Part shown: one piece after another, positions 8,487 to 17,685 of the stretch
Layout: each line of letters begins with the position of its first letter
Numbering within the stretch: position 1 is the stretch's first letter
Assembly: GCF_900106045.1 (NCBI RefSeq)
Contig: NZ_LT629802.1
Span: 5,084,001-5,148,000, forward strand
Reading direction: 5' to 3'
Source of the DNA: Pseudomonas mucidolens
GTDB lineage: Bacteria; Pseudomonadota; Gammaproteobacteria; Pseudomonadales; Pseudomonadaceae
Length of the DNA stretch: 64,000 bases
The notes under the pieces: generated by a model
What the model was told of the DNA's origin: nothing
Database searches by the model: none
The model's input: the letters and a program-made list of their open reading frames with translations, nothing else
Program-made: the position numbers and the translations under genes

Positions 8487-8960
8487 TTATTCATCGTCAA
8501 AATCATCCTCGTCACTCAGCCCTTGGACGAATCGGAGGAAATTCGAACAAAGGTTTTTTTCGGATTCAGCCTGATTTTCTTCAGGGCTAAGGTCGCTATC
8601 AAAGGTGTCAGTCGTGAAATAACTGATGGCCCCAGAATCAAGGTTCAAGCAAAAAAAATTGCCGCCCAAATCGTCCGCGAAGGCAAGAAGTTGCGCAGGA
8701 AGAACTTGTTTCTTCAGCATTAGCTGGTACGTGGATAACAACGTTGGTTCACCGTAGGCAATTGGCCTGAAGGAGGCCACTTCGATTGGATCGAAAAAGT
8801 CTTCGCTGACCCAATAGGCCCGTTCCGGCACGCCGCCGTTGTACTTGAGGTAATGGTTTCTAAAGGGAATCGGTAGCTTCCTACCGATGACAGATTCCAC
8901 GTGATCCAGATCCGCCGAGGTTATGCTCGTTTCGCAATCTGAAAATTTGTTTTCAAGCAT
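8487..8960 (-). CDS. SMI1/KNR4 (SUKH) family immunity protein
   Basis: A 157-residue cytoplasmic protein of the SUKH superfamily, which supplies immunity to nuclease-type polymorphic toxins. Diagnostic parts are the early helix with IGRKLPIPFRNHYLKYNGG, the central PIAYG..LLSTYQL segment, and LLAFADDLGGNFFCLNL followed by the acidic tail. The ATG at 8960 has TGGAGG 6 bases upstream; a TTG four codons earlier is not needed. It begins 12 bases after the orphan Rhs tip that encodes a WHH-type nuclease, so it is most likely the matching immunity gene. Confidence 0.88.
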   Translation of the reverse strand: MLENKFSDCETSITSADLDHVESVIGRKLPIPFRNHYLKYNGGVPERAYWVSEDFFDPIEVASFRPIAYGEPTLLSTYQLMLKKQVLPAQLLAFADDLGGNFFCLNLDSGAISYFTTDTFDSDLSPEENQAESEKNLCSNFLRFVQGLSDEDDFDDE

Positions 8961-8972
8961 CGAAACCTCCAA

Positions 8973-10063
8973 TTATGAGCAGCGCCCAGGTTTGGTTTTG
9001 CGGTTGGGAATCTTGTTGGCGAGCCATCCTTTTTTTGATGCTTCAAGGACTGACTCACTGCTGCCGTATTTAACCTTGAAATGTTTTTCATATTGAGCAA
9101 CTGAGCCTCCATGGGGGTATGTGGCCTCATGGGCAGATTTTCGGATCAGTTGCATCGTTGTGTTGCCCGTTTTAGGATCGAAGTCATCAACGTGGTGCCA
9201 GGTATAGTGCTTCTTAGCACTTTTAGGAATGCCGGCCTCTTCGTAGGCTTGAGTAAAGTCGCGCGGTCTTGAGCCTTGCATCTTGATGGTCACGATATTT
9301 TTTTGTGAACCTTTAATCGGATACAGATCACTGCTTCCAGTGAAGTCCACCCCTGCAAACGCCCAGCCCCAAGGATCCGCCCAACCAATAGGGTTTGGTG
9401 CGTATTGATAAAGATTGAGACCACCTTCCAACCCAATCGGATCCGGCGTCGTAAACCGTCCCACATCCGGATCATAAAACCGAAACGTATTAAAGTGCAG
9501 CCCCGTCTCCCGGTCCAGATACTGGCCCTGAAACCTTAGGTTCTGCTCCTCGATGTAATACGGCTCGCGCACTTCTTCCAGCGTGTTGCCCCACACCCGA
9601 TACGTTGCTTGCCAAACGTTATGCCCATCCGCTTCCGTCAGTTGTTCCGGTAGTCCGTTCAGATCGTTGTGGTAGTAGCGGATTTTTTGCAGCGGGCCGT
9701 TGCCGTCGACGCGGGCCAGGGGTTGGTAGCCTTCGTCTTCGTAAACATAAAGGCTGGTCTGGCTGTGTTTGTGTTCCTGCAGCAGGCGCAGGCCGTCCCA
9801 GGTGAAGCGGGTTTCGCCGAGGGGATAACCGTCGCTGCCGTGTTCGGTTTTTTCGATGCGCCGGCCCAATGGGTCGTAGGTCATTTTGACCACGCTGGCG
9901 TTGTCGTTGCGCACTTCGATCAGGCGACTTTCGGCGTCGTAGGCGAAGCGTTGCAGGCCGCGTTTGGCGCTGCGTTTTTTGATCATCCGGCCGAAGCCGT
10001 CGTAGTGCAGCAGTTGGCGCTGGTCCCCAATGTATGTTGCGGTCTCGCTCCCGACGCCGTATC
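8973..10063 (-). pseudogene. Orphan Rhs C-terminal tip with WHH-type nuclease domain
   Basis: The frame is open from a TGA near 10063 but has no ribosome site; the first ATG is at 9986. It holds about 190 residues nearly identical to the end of the Rhs core of the intact gene (two or three differences), including TTPDPIGL, then its own tip of about 129 residues. The tip contains YTWHHVDDFDPKTGNTTMQL and HEATYPHGGSVAQYE, the pattern of HNH/EndoVII-fold WHH nucleases. Upstream, QRQLLHYD is joined directly to GFGRMI; in the intact gene these motifs are about 50 residues apart, so an internal deletion has occurred. It is a displaced tip that could be swapped into the intact rhs by recombination, not an active gene by itself. 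Confidence 0.85.
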
Positions 10064-10093
10064 AGGTGACAGTATAATTCCTGCTCTATGTAC

Positions 10094-10756
10094 TCACGTA
10101 AATTGAACTAGGAAATAGCCACCTACCTCCCCTTCTTTCATCTTTTTCGCCCGATTATCGGCAAATATATAGCCGATACCTCCACCGAATATTCCTTCGT
10201 GTCGAGAGCTTATTTTTGCGATATCGGCGTCGATTAGCTGAGCCAAAAAGTAGTAGCGAGGGCTTTCATACAAGGGGTCTTGCAACCATGCGGGCCGACC
10301 TAGAGCCTTACTGATCCCCGCGCCACTGTCCAAGTCCTCCAGCTCCTCCTCCATCTGTTCGGGAGTGAGTGGCTGCTGGGCAATGTATGTTCGTGGAATC
10401 GGATCAACTAACGTAGCAGGTGTGAGTTCAGACGTTGCCAACGTGTGAAGCAGGACGCAGCTGTGGCCAAGTTGGAGTTTTTCCATCTCACTTTGTTGAT
10501 GGACCGTCAACTTGCGTACCGAGGAGCGCGTGTAGGTTTCTTCATTGCGCTCAACGCAGACGAATACCGTCAGGGCCATCCCGGAGGGTATGAATGGGAC
10601 GCCCAAGAAAGTCGAGTTCATCGTAATCACAGGCAGCATCAACTGGCCGGTTTGCGGGTGTTTAGGCCACAGATCAAGATCTGTCAGCCATGCCCCCCCG
10701 CCTATTTGTCCAAGGTTGTGGTCCTGCTCTGAGAGAATAATTTGATTGATGCCCAT
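10094..10756 (-). CDS. Probable immunity protein for the Rhs tip (DUF1963/YwqG-like)
   Basis: A 220-residue cytoplasmic protein beginning MGINQIILSEQDHNLGQIGG. The N-terminal GGxPxxxxxxWPxxxxGxxMxxxxxxN arrangement (here GGGAWLTDLDLWPKHPQTGQ), the later LGRPAWLQDPLY and YYFLAQLIDAD with GGGIGYIF match DUF1963-type proteins, which occur as immunity partners of toxins. AAGGA lies 8 bases before the ATG, only 13 bases after the rhs stop. The longer upstream frame overlaps the toxin tip and is rejected. Immunity to the HNH-like tip is inferred from position. Confidence 0.75.
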   Translation of the reverse strand: MGINQIILSEQDHNLGQIGGGAWLTDLDLWPKHPQTGQLMLPVITMNSTFLGVPFIPSGMALTVFVCVERNEETYTRSSVRKLTVHQQSEMEKLQLGHSCVLLHTLATSELTPATLVDPIPRTYIAQQPLTPEQMEEELEDLDSGAGISKALGRPAWLQDPLYESPRYYFLAQLIDADIAKISSRHEGIFGGGIGYIFADNRAKKMKEGEVGGYFLVQFT

Positions 10757-10769
10757 AGCCTGTGATCCT

Positions 10770-13700
10770 TTAGAAACAACCTTTTCGTTTGGCGAATGAC
10801 GCGGCAGAGCGCCTCGCCGTTCTGGCCTGTTGTTGTGTGATGATGCCGGTTTTGACCAATGAGTTGTGTATAGCTTGGGACATGAGGCGAATCTCCAGCT
10901 TCCCACGCTTAAACATCTGATTGGCCCCCATTCCGCGAGCGCGCCGCAAACGATTTTCCTCAGCATGTACCATGTCGTGATGCTTGGGCGATAGCGCTAT
11001 GGATGGGTTGCCTTTGTAACGCCGACCTTTGGCGATACCTTTTTCTTCCAAAAATTTATTGCGGACAATCTCATGTGCTTCCAGCCCATCATTTTTGTGA
11101 GCCTTTGCACCGTAACCTGCCACTTCACCTTCTTTGAGCAGGCCAAGCGGATCGATCCACCCGGACGTATTGGGTGCATACTGGTACAGATTAAATCCAC
11201 CCAGCAACCCGATCGGATCCGGCGTCGTAAACCGTCCCACATCCGGATCATAAAACCGAAACGTATTAAAATGCAGGCCCGTTTCCCGGTCCAGATACTG
11301 GCCCTGAAACCTTAGGTTCTGCTCCTCGATGTAATACGGCTCGCGCACTTCTTCCAGCGTGTTGCCCCACACCCGATACGTCGCTTGCCAAACGTTATGC
11401 CCATCCGCTTCGGTGAGTTGTTCCGGCAGGCCGTTGAGGTCGTTGTGGTAGTAGCGGATTTTTTGCAGCGCGCCGTTGCCGTCGACGCGGGCCAGGGGTT
11501 GGTAGCCTTCGTCTTCGTAAACATAAAGGCTGGTCTGGCTGTGTTTGTGTTCCTGCAGCAGCCGCAGGCCGTCCCAGGTGAAGCGGGTTTCGCCGAGGGG
11601 ATAACCGTCGTTGCCGTGTTCGGTCTTTTCGATGCGCCGGCCCAGCGGGTCGTAGGTCATTTTGACCACGCTGGCGTTGTCGTTGCGCACTTCGATCAGG
11701 CGACTTTCGGCGTCGTAGGCGAAGCGTTGCAGGCCGCGTGTGGCGCTGCGTTTTTCGATCATTCGGCCAAAAGCGTCGTACCGGTAGCGCTTGTCCTGGT
11801 AGGTCAGCAGTTTGTTGTGCACCACCAGCCCGGCACCGGTTTGCGGGCCGTCGAGCAGGTTGGCGGCGGCGTCGTAGGCGAAGGTTTCGCGCTGGCCGTG
11901 CTGGCTGTCCTGGCTTGCGATGATGCGGCCGGTGGCGTCGTAGTGCAGCAGTTGGCGCTGTTGCGCGGCGGGTTGTTGGTCGAGTTTGCCGATCAGGTTG
12001 TCGGCGGGGTCGTACTCGAAGTGTTTTTGCAGCGCCGCCGGCATCAGCGCGGGTTGGCTGCTGTGGCGGCGTTGGCGGGCGCGCAGGCGGCCGGCGCGGT
12101 CGTATTCGCTGCGGGTGCTGATCTGGCCTTGGGTGCGCAGCACTTCGCGGTGCAGGCGGTCGCGTTCGAAGTCGCTGATGACCTGGCCGTCGAGGTTGAT
12201 CTGGTGCAGGTGGCCGCTGCCGTAGTACAGGCGATTGAGCCAGCGGCCGTCGGGCAGTTGGCTCTGGATCAGGTTGCCGAGTTCGTCGTAGTGATGCTGC
12301 AGGCTGCCGGTGGCGCTGTGTTCGCTGAGCAATTGGCCGAGCGGGTCGTAGGCAAAACCCAGGGTTTGCGCGGTGCCGTGCAGGTCGGTGAAGGTGACGG
12401 CGGTGAGCTGGTCCAGCGCATCGTAAGTGTATTCGGTGCGGCCATCGTCGGTGACCTTGGCGATCAGTCGGCCCACGGCGTCGCGTTCCAGGCGGTGGAC
12501 GATGGGCGCTGGCGGCGCTTCGGGAATGACTGCCAGGCCCGTGCCGTAGGGCGCGGGGAGCGCCGTCAGCGCCGCGACGTTGTCGAGTAAATCGTAGGCG
12601 TAGCGCTTGGCGCTGCCGTCCAGATCCTGCTGCTCGGTTAGCCGATCGCCGGCATCCCAGGCGAACCGATAACGCTCGCCGTTTTCGTTGGTCAGCGTTT
12701 GCAGCCGCCCGTAGCTGTCGTAGCCGAATTGCACCTGCCGCCCGTGGGCGTCGGTGCGCTGGCGGACCTGGCCGCGGCGGTTGTGTTGGTAGAGCGTGGT
12801 GTGCCCGGCGGGGTCGGTGTAGCCAGTCAACTGCCCGGCGATGTCGCGTTGGTAGTGCTCGGTGCGGCCGTCCGGCAATTGGCTGCTGAGCAAACGCCCC
12901 TGGGCGTCGTAGCTGAACTGGGTGCGCTCGCCGAGGGCGTCGGTGATGGTCTGTAAATAGCCGCGCTGGTCGTAGCTGAAGCGTGTCGGGTAGCCCGAGC
13001 AATCGATGTGTTCCACCAATTGGCCGAAGGGATTCCAGCGCAGCTTTTTGCTTTTGCCGCTGGCGTCGATGATTTCCACTACTTGGCCGTGGGCGTCGTA
13101 GCGGTAGCGGGTGACATGCCCCAGCGGATCGGTTTCGGCGGTGCAGTTGCCGCGCTGATCGTAGCGGTATTTCCAGCTGTGGCCAGCGGCGTCGGTGTCT
13201 ACCAGCGGCAGGGCCCAGTGTTCCAGCCATAACGTCGAATCGCTGCGGCCCAACGGATCGGTTTCGCCGATCAGGTTGCCAGCTTCATCGTAGCTGTATG
13301 CATAGCGCCCACCTTGCGGATCGGTGGCGCTGAGCATCTGGCGTTCGTCGTTCCACTCGAACAGCCAGGTCTGGCCGAGGTTGTCGCTGTAGCGGGTGAT
13401 CTGGTGCTGGCTGTTCCACTGCCGCGTGCTGACCCGCTGCAAACCGTCGGTGATGCGGGTGAGGCCGGCCTTGAGGTCATAGTCGAACTGGTAGGCGTCG
13501 CCCTCGTCGGTCCAGTGGCGGACCACGCGCCATTCCAGCTCGTCGATCAACGCCCATTCGTAGAAGCAACGCAGCCCTGTGGGCAGTTGGTGTTCGACCA
13601 TGCGCTGGCCGGCGTCGTAGCTGAAGCGCCGTTGCACCTGGCCGCTGGCGTCGCGCACTTCGCTCAGGTTGTGCGCCGCGTCGTAGGCGTAGCTGACCAG

Positions 13701-15155
13701 CACTTCGCGCTGTTGGTCGGGGTAGAGGCGTTCCAGGCGGCTGAGGCGTTCGCCTTCGCGGATCAGCTCGACGTGCACCCGATCGAAGGTATCGCGCAGG
13801 CGTATCAGGCGTCCGGCATCGTCGTAATCGAGGAAGATGCGGTTGTCGTTACGGTCGCCGAGCTGGCTCAGGCGCAGCCGTGAGGGGCTGGCTGGCGTAG
13901 GTTCGAACAGACGATACAGGCCGTCATCGCTTTCGATCAGCACCTGCCCGTTGAGGTGGCGTCGCACGGCGAGACCTTCACCGGGGCTGAACACCGCGCC
14001 GCCCAACGGGATCGAGCCCATGTCGATGGGCCGCGCCTGTTCGTCGGTGTAGACCAGGGTTTCGCCGCCTTCGGGGTGCGGACGGCTCTCGACGCACACT
14101 TCATAGGGCACGCTCCAGCCCGCACCCAGCAGGCTGCCCGAGCGTTCGTCGCGGCTGTTGTAGAAGCGCTGCCAGTCGATCGGCAGCACGCCGGGCAAGA
14201 CGAAGTCCAGCTCTTCATCGCGACCCAGCACCTTGGCGCCGGTCGCGGCATGCACCGGGTTCGACGAGCCCATGGCGGCATTGGCCGCCGCGCCCATGGC
14301 GCTGCTGACCGCCATCGACGCCGCGCCCCCGGCCAGCATGCACGGCAGTTTGCTGAAGAACTTGCCCTTGCCACCCTTGAGCATCAGCAACGCGGTGACC
14401 GCCAGGCCCACGCCCGGGGTCTTGCCGCTGCGGATCTCACGCACCACCACCGAACCGCCGCCAATGGTCACGTTCGAGGAAATCAGCCCGGCTGACACTA
14501 CCGTTGCATCGCAGGTGCTGCGATCGCCGCTGCGCACCGCGGGCTGGCCGTTGATGGTGACCTTGTCCGAGCCTTCGGCCATGAACTGCGGCGGCATCGG
14601 CGGGTGCTTGGTGCAGATCACCAGGTCTTCCGGCCGGGTCTCGGTGCCAGGGGCGGGCGTGGCGACGGTGGGGCGCCACATCTGCGAGAAGAAATTGCCG
14701 GCCATGTCCAGGTAACTGGGCTCGGATTGTTCTTCCGGTTCGGGCATCTCCAGTTCGGTGCCGGCCGGCGCCACATGCGACATCACGGCGCCGGCGGCGC
14801 GGGCCGAGGCGATGTTGTTGGTGAAGGTGTCCTTGGAGCCGGTGAGGATGTTGGCCTGCACCGTGGGCGGAAACAACGCGTTGCCAATGCCCTCGCACAT
14901 ATCGCTCAGGCCTTTATCGGCGCCGGTCTTGCTCATGGCGATGCCAACGACCGTCCCCACCACCGCGCCAAGCAGGAAGCAACCCAACCCGCCGGTGGCC
15001 ACGGTGATACCGGTCGCCGCCACCACGGCAGCCGTCGCCAGGGCAGTGATGGCGATATTGGCCGCCACCTCCAGCACGCCGCCGAGAATGTCGGCCATCA
15101 TCGAGGTGTGATTGAGCGCGTCGCCCATGCGGGCGGCCCAGAGTGCGTCAGACAT
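10770..15155 (-). CDS. rhs: T6SS Rhs effector: prePAAR, two TM segments, PAAR, YD repeats, HNH-like nuclease tip
   Basis: A 1461-residue effector. Residues 7-16 (AARMGDALNH) match the prePAAR motif AARxxDxxxH. Two hydrophobic segments span about 30-75. A PAAR-like domain covers about 92-240 and caps the VgrG spike. The YD-repeat shell runs from about 310 to 1335 and ends with PDPIGL and WIDPLGL, the self-cleavage region. The last 122 residues form the tip. Its EAHEIV, NPSIALSPKHHDMVH and basic C-terminus suggest an HNH/EndoVII-type nuclease (possibly Tox-HNH-EHHH), but this is not certain. An Eag chaperone and vgrG precede it and an immunity gene follows. Confidence 0.93.
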   Translation of the reverse strand: MSDALWAARMGDALNHTSMMADILGGVLEVAANIAITALATAAVVAATGITVATGGLGCFLLGAVVGTVVGIAMSKTGADKGLSDMCEGIGNALFPPTVQANILTGSKDTFTNNIASARAAGAVMSHVAPAGTELEMPEPEEQSEPSYLDMAGNFFSQMWRPTVATPAPGTETRPEDLVICTKHPPMPPQFMAEGSDKVTINGQPAVRSGDRSTCDATVVSAGLISSNVTIGGGSVVVREIRSGKTPGVGLAVTALLMLKGGKGKFFSKLPCMLAGGAASMAVSSAMGAAANAAMGSSNPVHAATGAKVLGRDEELDFVLPGVLPIDWQRFYNSRDERSGSLLGAGWSVPYEVCVESRPHPEGGETLVYTDEQARPIDMGSIPLGGAVFSPGEGLAVRRHLNGQVLIESDDGLYRLFEPTPASPSRLRLSQLGDRNDNRIFLDYDDAGRLIRLRDTFDRVHVELIREGERLSRLERLYPDQQREVLVSYAYDAAHNLSEVRDASGQVQRRFSYDAGQRMVEHQLPTGLRCFYEWALIDELEWRVVRHWTDEGDAYQFDYDLKAGLTRITDGLQRVSTRQWNSQHQITRYSDNLGQTWLFEWNDERQMLSATDPQGGRYAYSYDEAGNLIGETDPLGRSDSTLWLEHWALPLVDTDAAGHSWKYRYDQRGNCTAETDPLGHVTRYRYDAHGQVVEIIDASGKSKKLRWNPFGQLVEHIDCSGYPTRFSYDQRGYLQTITDALGERTQFSYDAQGRLLSSQLPDGRTEHYQRDIAGQLTGYTDPAGHTTLYQHNRRGQVRQRTDAHGRQVQFGYDSYGRLQTLTNENGERYRFAWDAGDRLTEQQDLDGSAKRYAYDLLDNVAALTALPAPYGTGLAVIPEAPPAPIVHRLERDAVGRLIAKVTDDGRTEYTYDALDQLTAVTFTDLHGTAQTLGFAYDPLGQLLSEHSATGSLQHHYDELGNLIQSQLPDGRWLNRLYYGSGHLHQINLDGQVISDFERDRLHREVLRTQGQISTRSEYDRAGRLRARQRRHSSQPALMPAALQKHFEYDPADNLIGKLDQQPAAQQRQLLHYDATGRIIASQDSQHGQRETFAYDAAANLLDGPQTGAGLVVHNKLLTYQDKRYRYDAFGRMIEKRSATRGLQRFAYDAESRLIEVRNDNASVVKMTYDPLGRRIEKTEHGNDGYPLGETRFTWDGLRLLQEHKHSQTSLYVYEDEGYQPLARVDGNGALQKIRYYHNDLNGLPEQLTEADGHNVWQATYRVWGNTLEEVREPYYIEEQNLRFQGQYLDRETGLHFNTFRFYDPDVGRFTTPDPIGLLGGFNLYQYAPNTSGWIDPLGLLKEGEVAGYGAKAHKNDGLEAHEIVRNKFLEEKGIAKGRRYKGNPSIALSPKHHDMVHAEENRLRRARGMGANQMFKRGKLEIRLMSQAIHNSLVKTGIITQQQARTARRSAASFAKRKGCF

Positions 15156-15167
15156 GCAGTTCGCTCA

Positions 15168-15602
15168 TCAGGCCGGGACGTCGAACAGCAGCGAACCCTT
15201 GATAGTTGCCCAATGCGCGGCTTCGGCATCGCCGAGTTTCTCGGCTTTCACGTAGCTCAGCGCAAGCATCTTGCGCGTGCCTGGCAGCACCAGCGCCAAC
15301 TGGTACTGGAAGACTTTTTCATTGCCCTTGTTGAACCGGCTGCGCAGCTCGATGCCTTCGACTTCCTGGTTGGCCCCCAGGCGCACGGTGGCGCCCGGTT
15401 GGCAACGCAGGTCCTGTACCTGTTGCTCGAGGCGCTTGAGCTGGTCGTCGAGGTTGCTTTGCAGGGTTTCGCCCTCGGCCAGCAAGCTGCGGCTGACGAT
15501 AAGCGACGTGCCCAGCTCGGGGAACTTGAGAATGTTGATCGTGGCGTCCAGCAACTCGCTGGGCGGCAGCTGGAACTGGAATTCATTGATGCGGTAAGTC
15601 AT
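15168..15602 (-). CDS. Eag-type chaperone for the Rhs effector (DUF1795/DcrB)
   Basis: A 144-residue protein without signal peptide, matching DUF1795: MTYRINEFQFQLP at the start, ILKFPELGTSLIVSR, a coiled segment ETLQSNLDDQLKRLEQQVQ and LALVLPGTRKMLALSY. In other bacteria, Eag proteins wrap the transmembrane segments of prePAAR effectors in the cytoplasm until loading on VgrG. Here the gene sits exactly between vgrG (18 bases) and an Rhs effector that has those segments, so the role is well supported by context. Confidence 0.88.
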   Translation of the reverse strand: MTYRINEFQFQLPPSELLDATINILKFPELGTSLIVSRSLLAEGETLQSNLDDQLKRLEQQVQDLRCQPGATVRLGANQEVEGIELRSRFNKGNEKVFQYQLALVLPGTRKMLALSYVKAEKLGDAEAAHWATIKGSLLFDVPA

Positions 15603-15620
15603 GACGGATAAATCTCGAGG

Positions 15621-17552
15621 TTAGCCCTTGGGGAACGCGGCGCTGATGTTGGCGTCGATGCCAGCCTTGACGCCCTGGCCGTCCGGCGTGGCACCGGGGC
15701 CGCCGCCGTTGTTCAGGTGCAGCACGCCGCCGGTGTTGAACTCGGCATCGCCGCTGGCGTAAACGCTGATTTGCACGCCCGTGAGGTTGATCTGCCCGCT
15801 GGCATTCAACTCCAGAATGCTTTCACCGCAGACCAGGCGCAGGTTCTCGCCGACTTCGATGACATAGCTCTGGCTGATGCTGTCGGTCTTCTTCTGGCCC
15901 ACCGAGAGGATGTCTTCCTGCTTGACGATGCGCAGGCGGTTATTGCCGATGGTCACCGTCTCGTCATGGCCGATGCTCTTGTTGCGGTCGTGGCCCACCG
16001 AATGGCTTTCGTCGACCTCGACCACGATGTCCTGGTTGCGCTCGGCATGGATGTACAACTGCTCCAGTCCCTTCTTGTCCTCCATGCGGATTTCATTGAA
16101 GTTGGCGGGCGTGCCGCCTTTGCTCGAACGGCTTTTCATGCCGCTCTGGGTGGCGTTTTCCGGCAGGTCATAGGGCACCGTCTGTTCGGCGTTGTACACG
16201 CGCCCGGTGATGATCGGCCGGTCGGGATCGCCTTCCAGGAAGCTGACGATCACTTCCTGGCCGATTCGTGGAATCTGCATCGAGCCCCAGTTTTTCCCGG
16301 CCCAGGATTGCGACACGCGAATCCAGCACGAGCTGTTTTCGTTGGACTGGTCGTGGCGGTCCCAATAGAAATGCACCTTCACCCGACCATACTGGTCGGT
16401 CCAGATCTCCTCGCCCTTGGGGCCCACCACCAGTGCGGTCTGCGGGCCTTTGACAATGGGCCGGTAGGTGTTGGCCAGCGGCCGGAAGCTCTGCTGCGCG
16501 TCGATGCAGGTCAGGCTGCTTTCGAACTGTGCCGACGCGGCGCCGCCGCCGGACTCCAGGTTCTCCTGAGTGATGTAGTAGCGCGCGCCGACGATCAGGT
16601 ATTCACGGTTCTGGTCGCGGCGACTGAAGCCGGTGAGGCTGAACAGATGGCCGGAGCCCAGGCCGCGGGCGTTACCGCTGAATTCCACTTGTTCATGCAG
16701 GGTTTGCAGGGCTTCGATGCGGGTGCGGGCGTAGTGTTCACCGTCAGCGCTTTGCACGTAGGTGCCGGGATAGTCATACAGCGGATAGTCACCGGCAGTG
16801 TGCGGGCGGGGCATCGCCGAACGCACGTCGATCCGCGCGCTGGGGCGCTGGAAGTCGTAGTCGTTGAGTTCCAGCGAGCCGGGCTGCACTTCCTGGGCGA
16901 GATGCCAGTTGTGCATATGGTCGCGTTCGCGTTGCTGCTCGTCCTTGGGGTAGTAGGGCACCGACTCGTAGCCGGGCACTGTGAGGTGAGCGCCGTAGGC
17001 ATCGGCCAGCACCAGCACATGGCGATCCTGTTCGTGGCGGAAGAAGTAGTAGATCCCTTCCTGTTCCATCAGGCGGCTGACGAAATCGAAGCTGGTCTCG
17101 CGGTACTGCACGCAGTATTCCCACTCGCGATAAGGTCGGCTCAGGGCATCTTCAAAATCGGAAAAGCCCAGGTCGCGGAACACTTGCTTGATGATCTGCG
17201 GGATCGTCAGGTTCTGGAAAATCCGGCAGTCGGAGGTCCGGCTCAACAGCCACAGCCAGGGGCGCAGCGTCACTTGATAACTGGCGAATTGGCCACGGTC
17301 GATGTTTTGGCTGCAGCGCGCGACGATCCCATGGAAATAGCGCTCGCCGCCATTCGCCAGTTGCAGGTTCAGGCCCATCGGCTTGCCCAGCAACTGGTTG
17401 AGGTCGATGTTGGCGTCCAGCGAGTTCAGTTGCAGCTCGTAGTTGAACAGCCGCCCAAGCTCTTCGCCACCGCCCATCTCATTGAGCAACAGCACATCCG
17501 GCCCGAGAGGGCTGGTGATCTTGGCCAGGCGTGAGGCTTGGTTGAATAACAT
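15621..17552 (-). CDS. vgrG: T6SS spike protein VgrG (TssI)
   Basis: A 643-residue trimeric spike protein carried at the tip of the Hcp tube. It has gp27-like modules (about 1-370; GERYFHGIVARCSQ), then the gp5-like OB region (VVGPKGEEIWTDQYGRVKVHFYWD, about 375-460) and the beta-helix with repeated short Gly/Val motifs (SHSVGHDRNKSIGHDETVTIG). It ends soon after the needle, without a C-terminal effector extension. Its cargo is therefore the PAAR-Rhs protein downstream. It heads a vgrG-eag-rhs-immunity unit and is separated from tssH by a REPIN. Confidence 0.96.
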   Translation of the reverse strand: MLFNQASRLAKITSPLGPDVLLLNEMGGGEELGRLFNYELQLNSLDANIDLNQLLGKPMGLNLQLANGGERYFHGIVARCSQNIDRGQFASYQVTLRPWLWLLSRTSDCRIFQNLTIPQIIKQVFRDLGFSDFEDALSRPYREWEYCVQYRETSFDFVSRLMEQEGIYYFFRHEQDRHVLVLADAYGAHLTVPGYESVPYYPKDEQQRERDHMHNWHLAQEVQPGSLELNDYDFQRPSARIDVRSAMPRPHTAGDYPLYDYPGTYVQSADGEHYARTRIEALQTLHEQVEFSGNARGLGSGHLFSLTGFSRRDQNREYLIVGARYYITQENLESGGGAASAQFESSLTCIDAQQSFRPLANTYRPIVKGPQTALVVGPKGEEIWTDQYGRVKVHFYWDRHDQSNENSSCWIRVSQSWAGKNWGSMQIPRIGQEVIVSFLEGDPDRPIITGRVYNAEQTVPYDLPENATQSGMKSRSSKGGTPANFNEIRMEDKKGLEQLYIHAERNQDIVVEVDESHSVGHDRNKSIGHDETVTIGNNRLRIVKQEDILSVGQKKTDSISQSYVIEVGENLRLVCGESILELNASGQINLTGVQISVYASGDAEFNTGGVLHLNNGGGPGATPDGQGVKAGIDANISAAFPKG

Positions 17553-17569
17553 CGGTTAACCCGTTCAAT

Positions 17570-17670
17570 TGTAGGCGCGAGCTTGCTCGCGATGGTCGTT
17601 AACGATGACGCTGGCATCTTAAATGAACGCGGCGCCTTCCAGTCCTTCGCGAGCAAGCTTGCTCCTACAG
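17570..17670. repeat. REPIN between tssH and vgrG
   Basis: Starts GTAGGCGCGAGCTTGCTCGC and ends GCGAGCAAGCTTGCTCCTAC. Two inverted REP units of the same family as at 3467. In the tssH-vgrG message this hairpin may limit read-through or stabilise the upstream 3' end. Confidence 0.85.
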
Positions 17671-17685
17671 GTATTGCGGCGTTGG

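Noticed and set aside
10757..10966. Longer start for the DUF1963-like immunity gene
   Set aside because: It would overlap the toxin tip of rhs; the ATG at 10756 has a good AAGGA site and gives the family's usual start.
11385..12590. A 401-codon plus-strand frame and several others within rhs
   Set aside because: The regular YD-repeat codons of rhs keep the opposite strand open. The Val/Gly/Ala-rich product has no family.
11200..14100. Repeated units in rhs as a possible CRISPR array or tandem DNA repeat
   Set aside because: The units are degenerate YD protein repeats within one open frame, without constant repeats and unique spacers.
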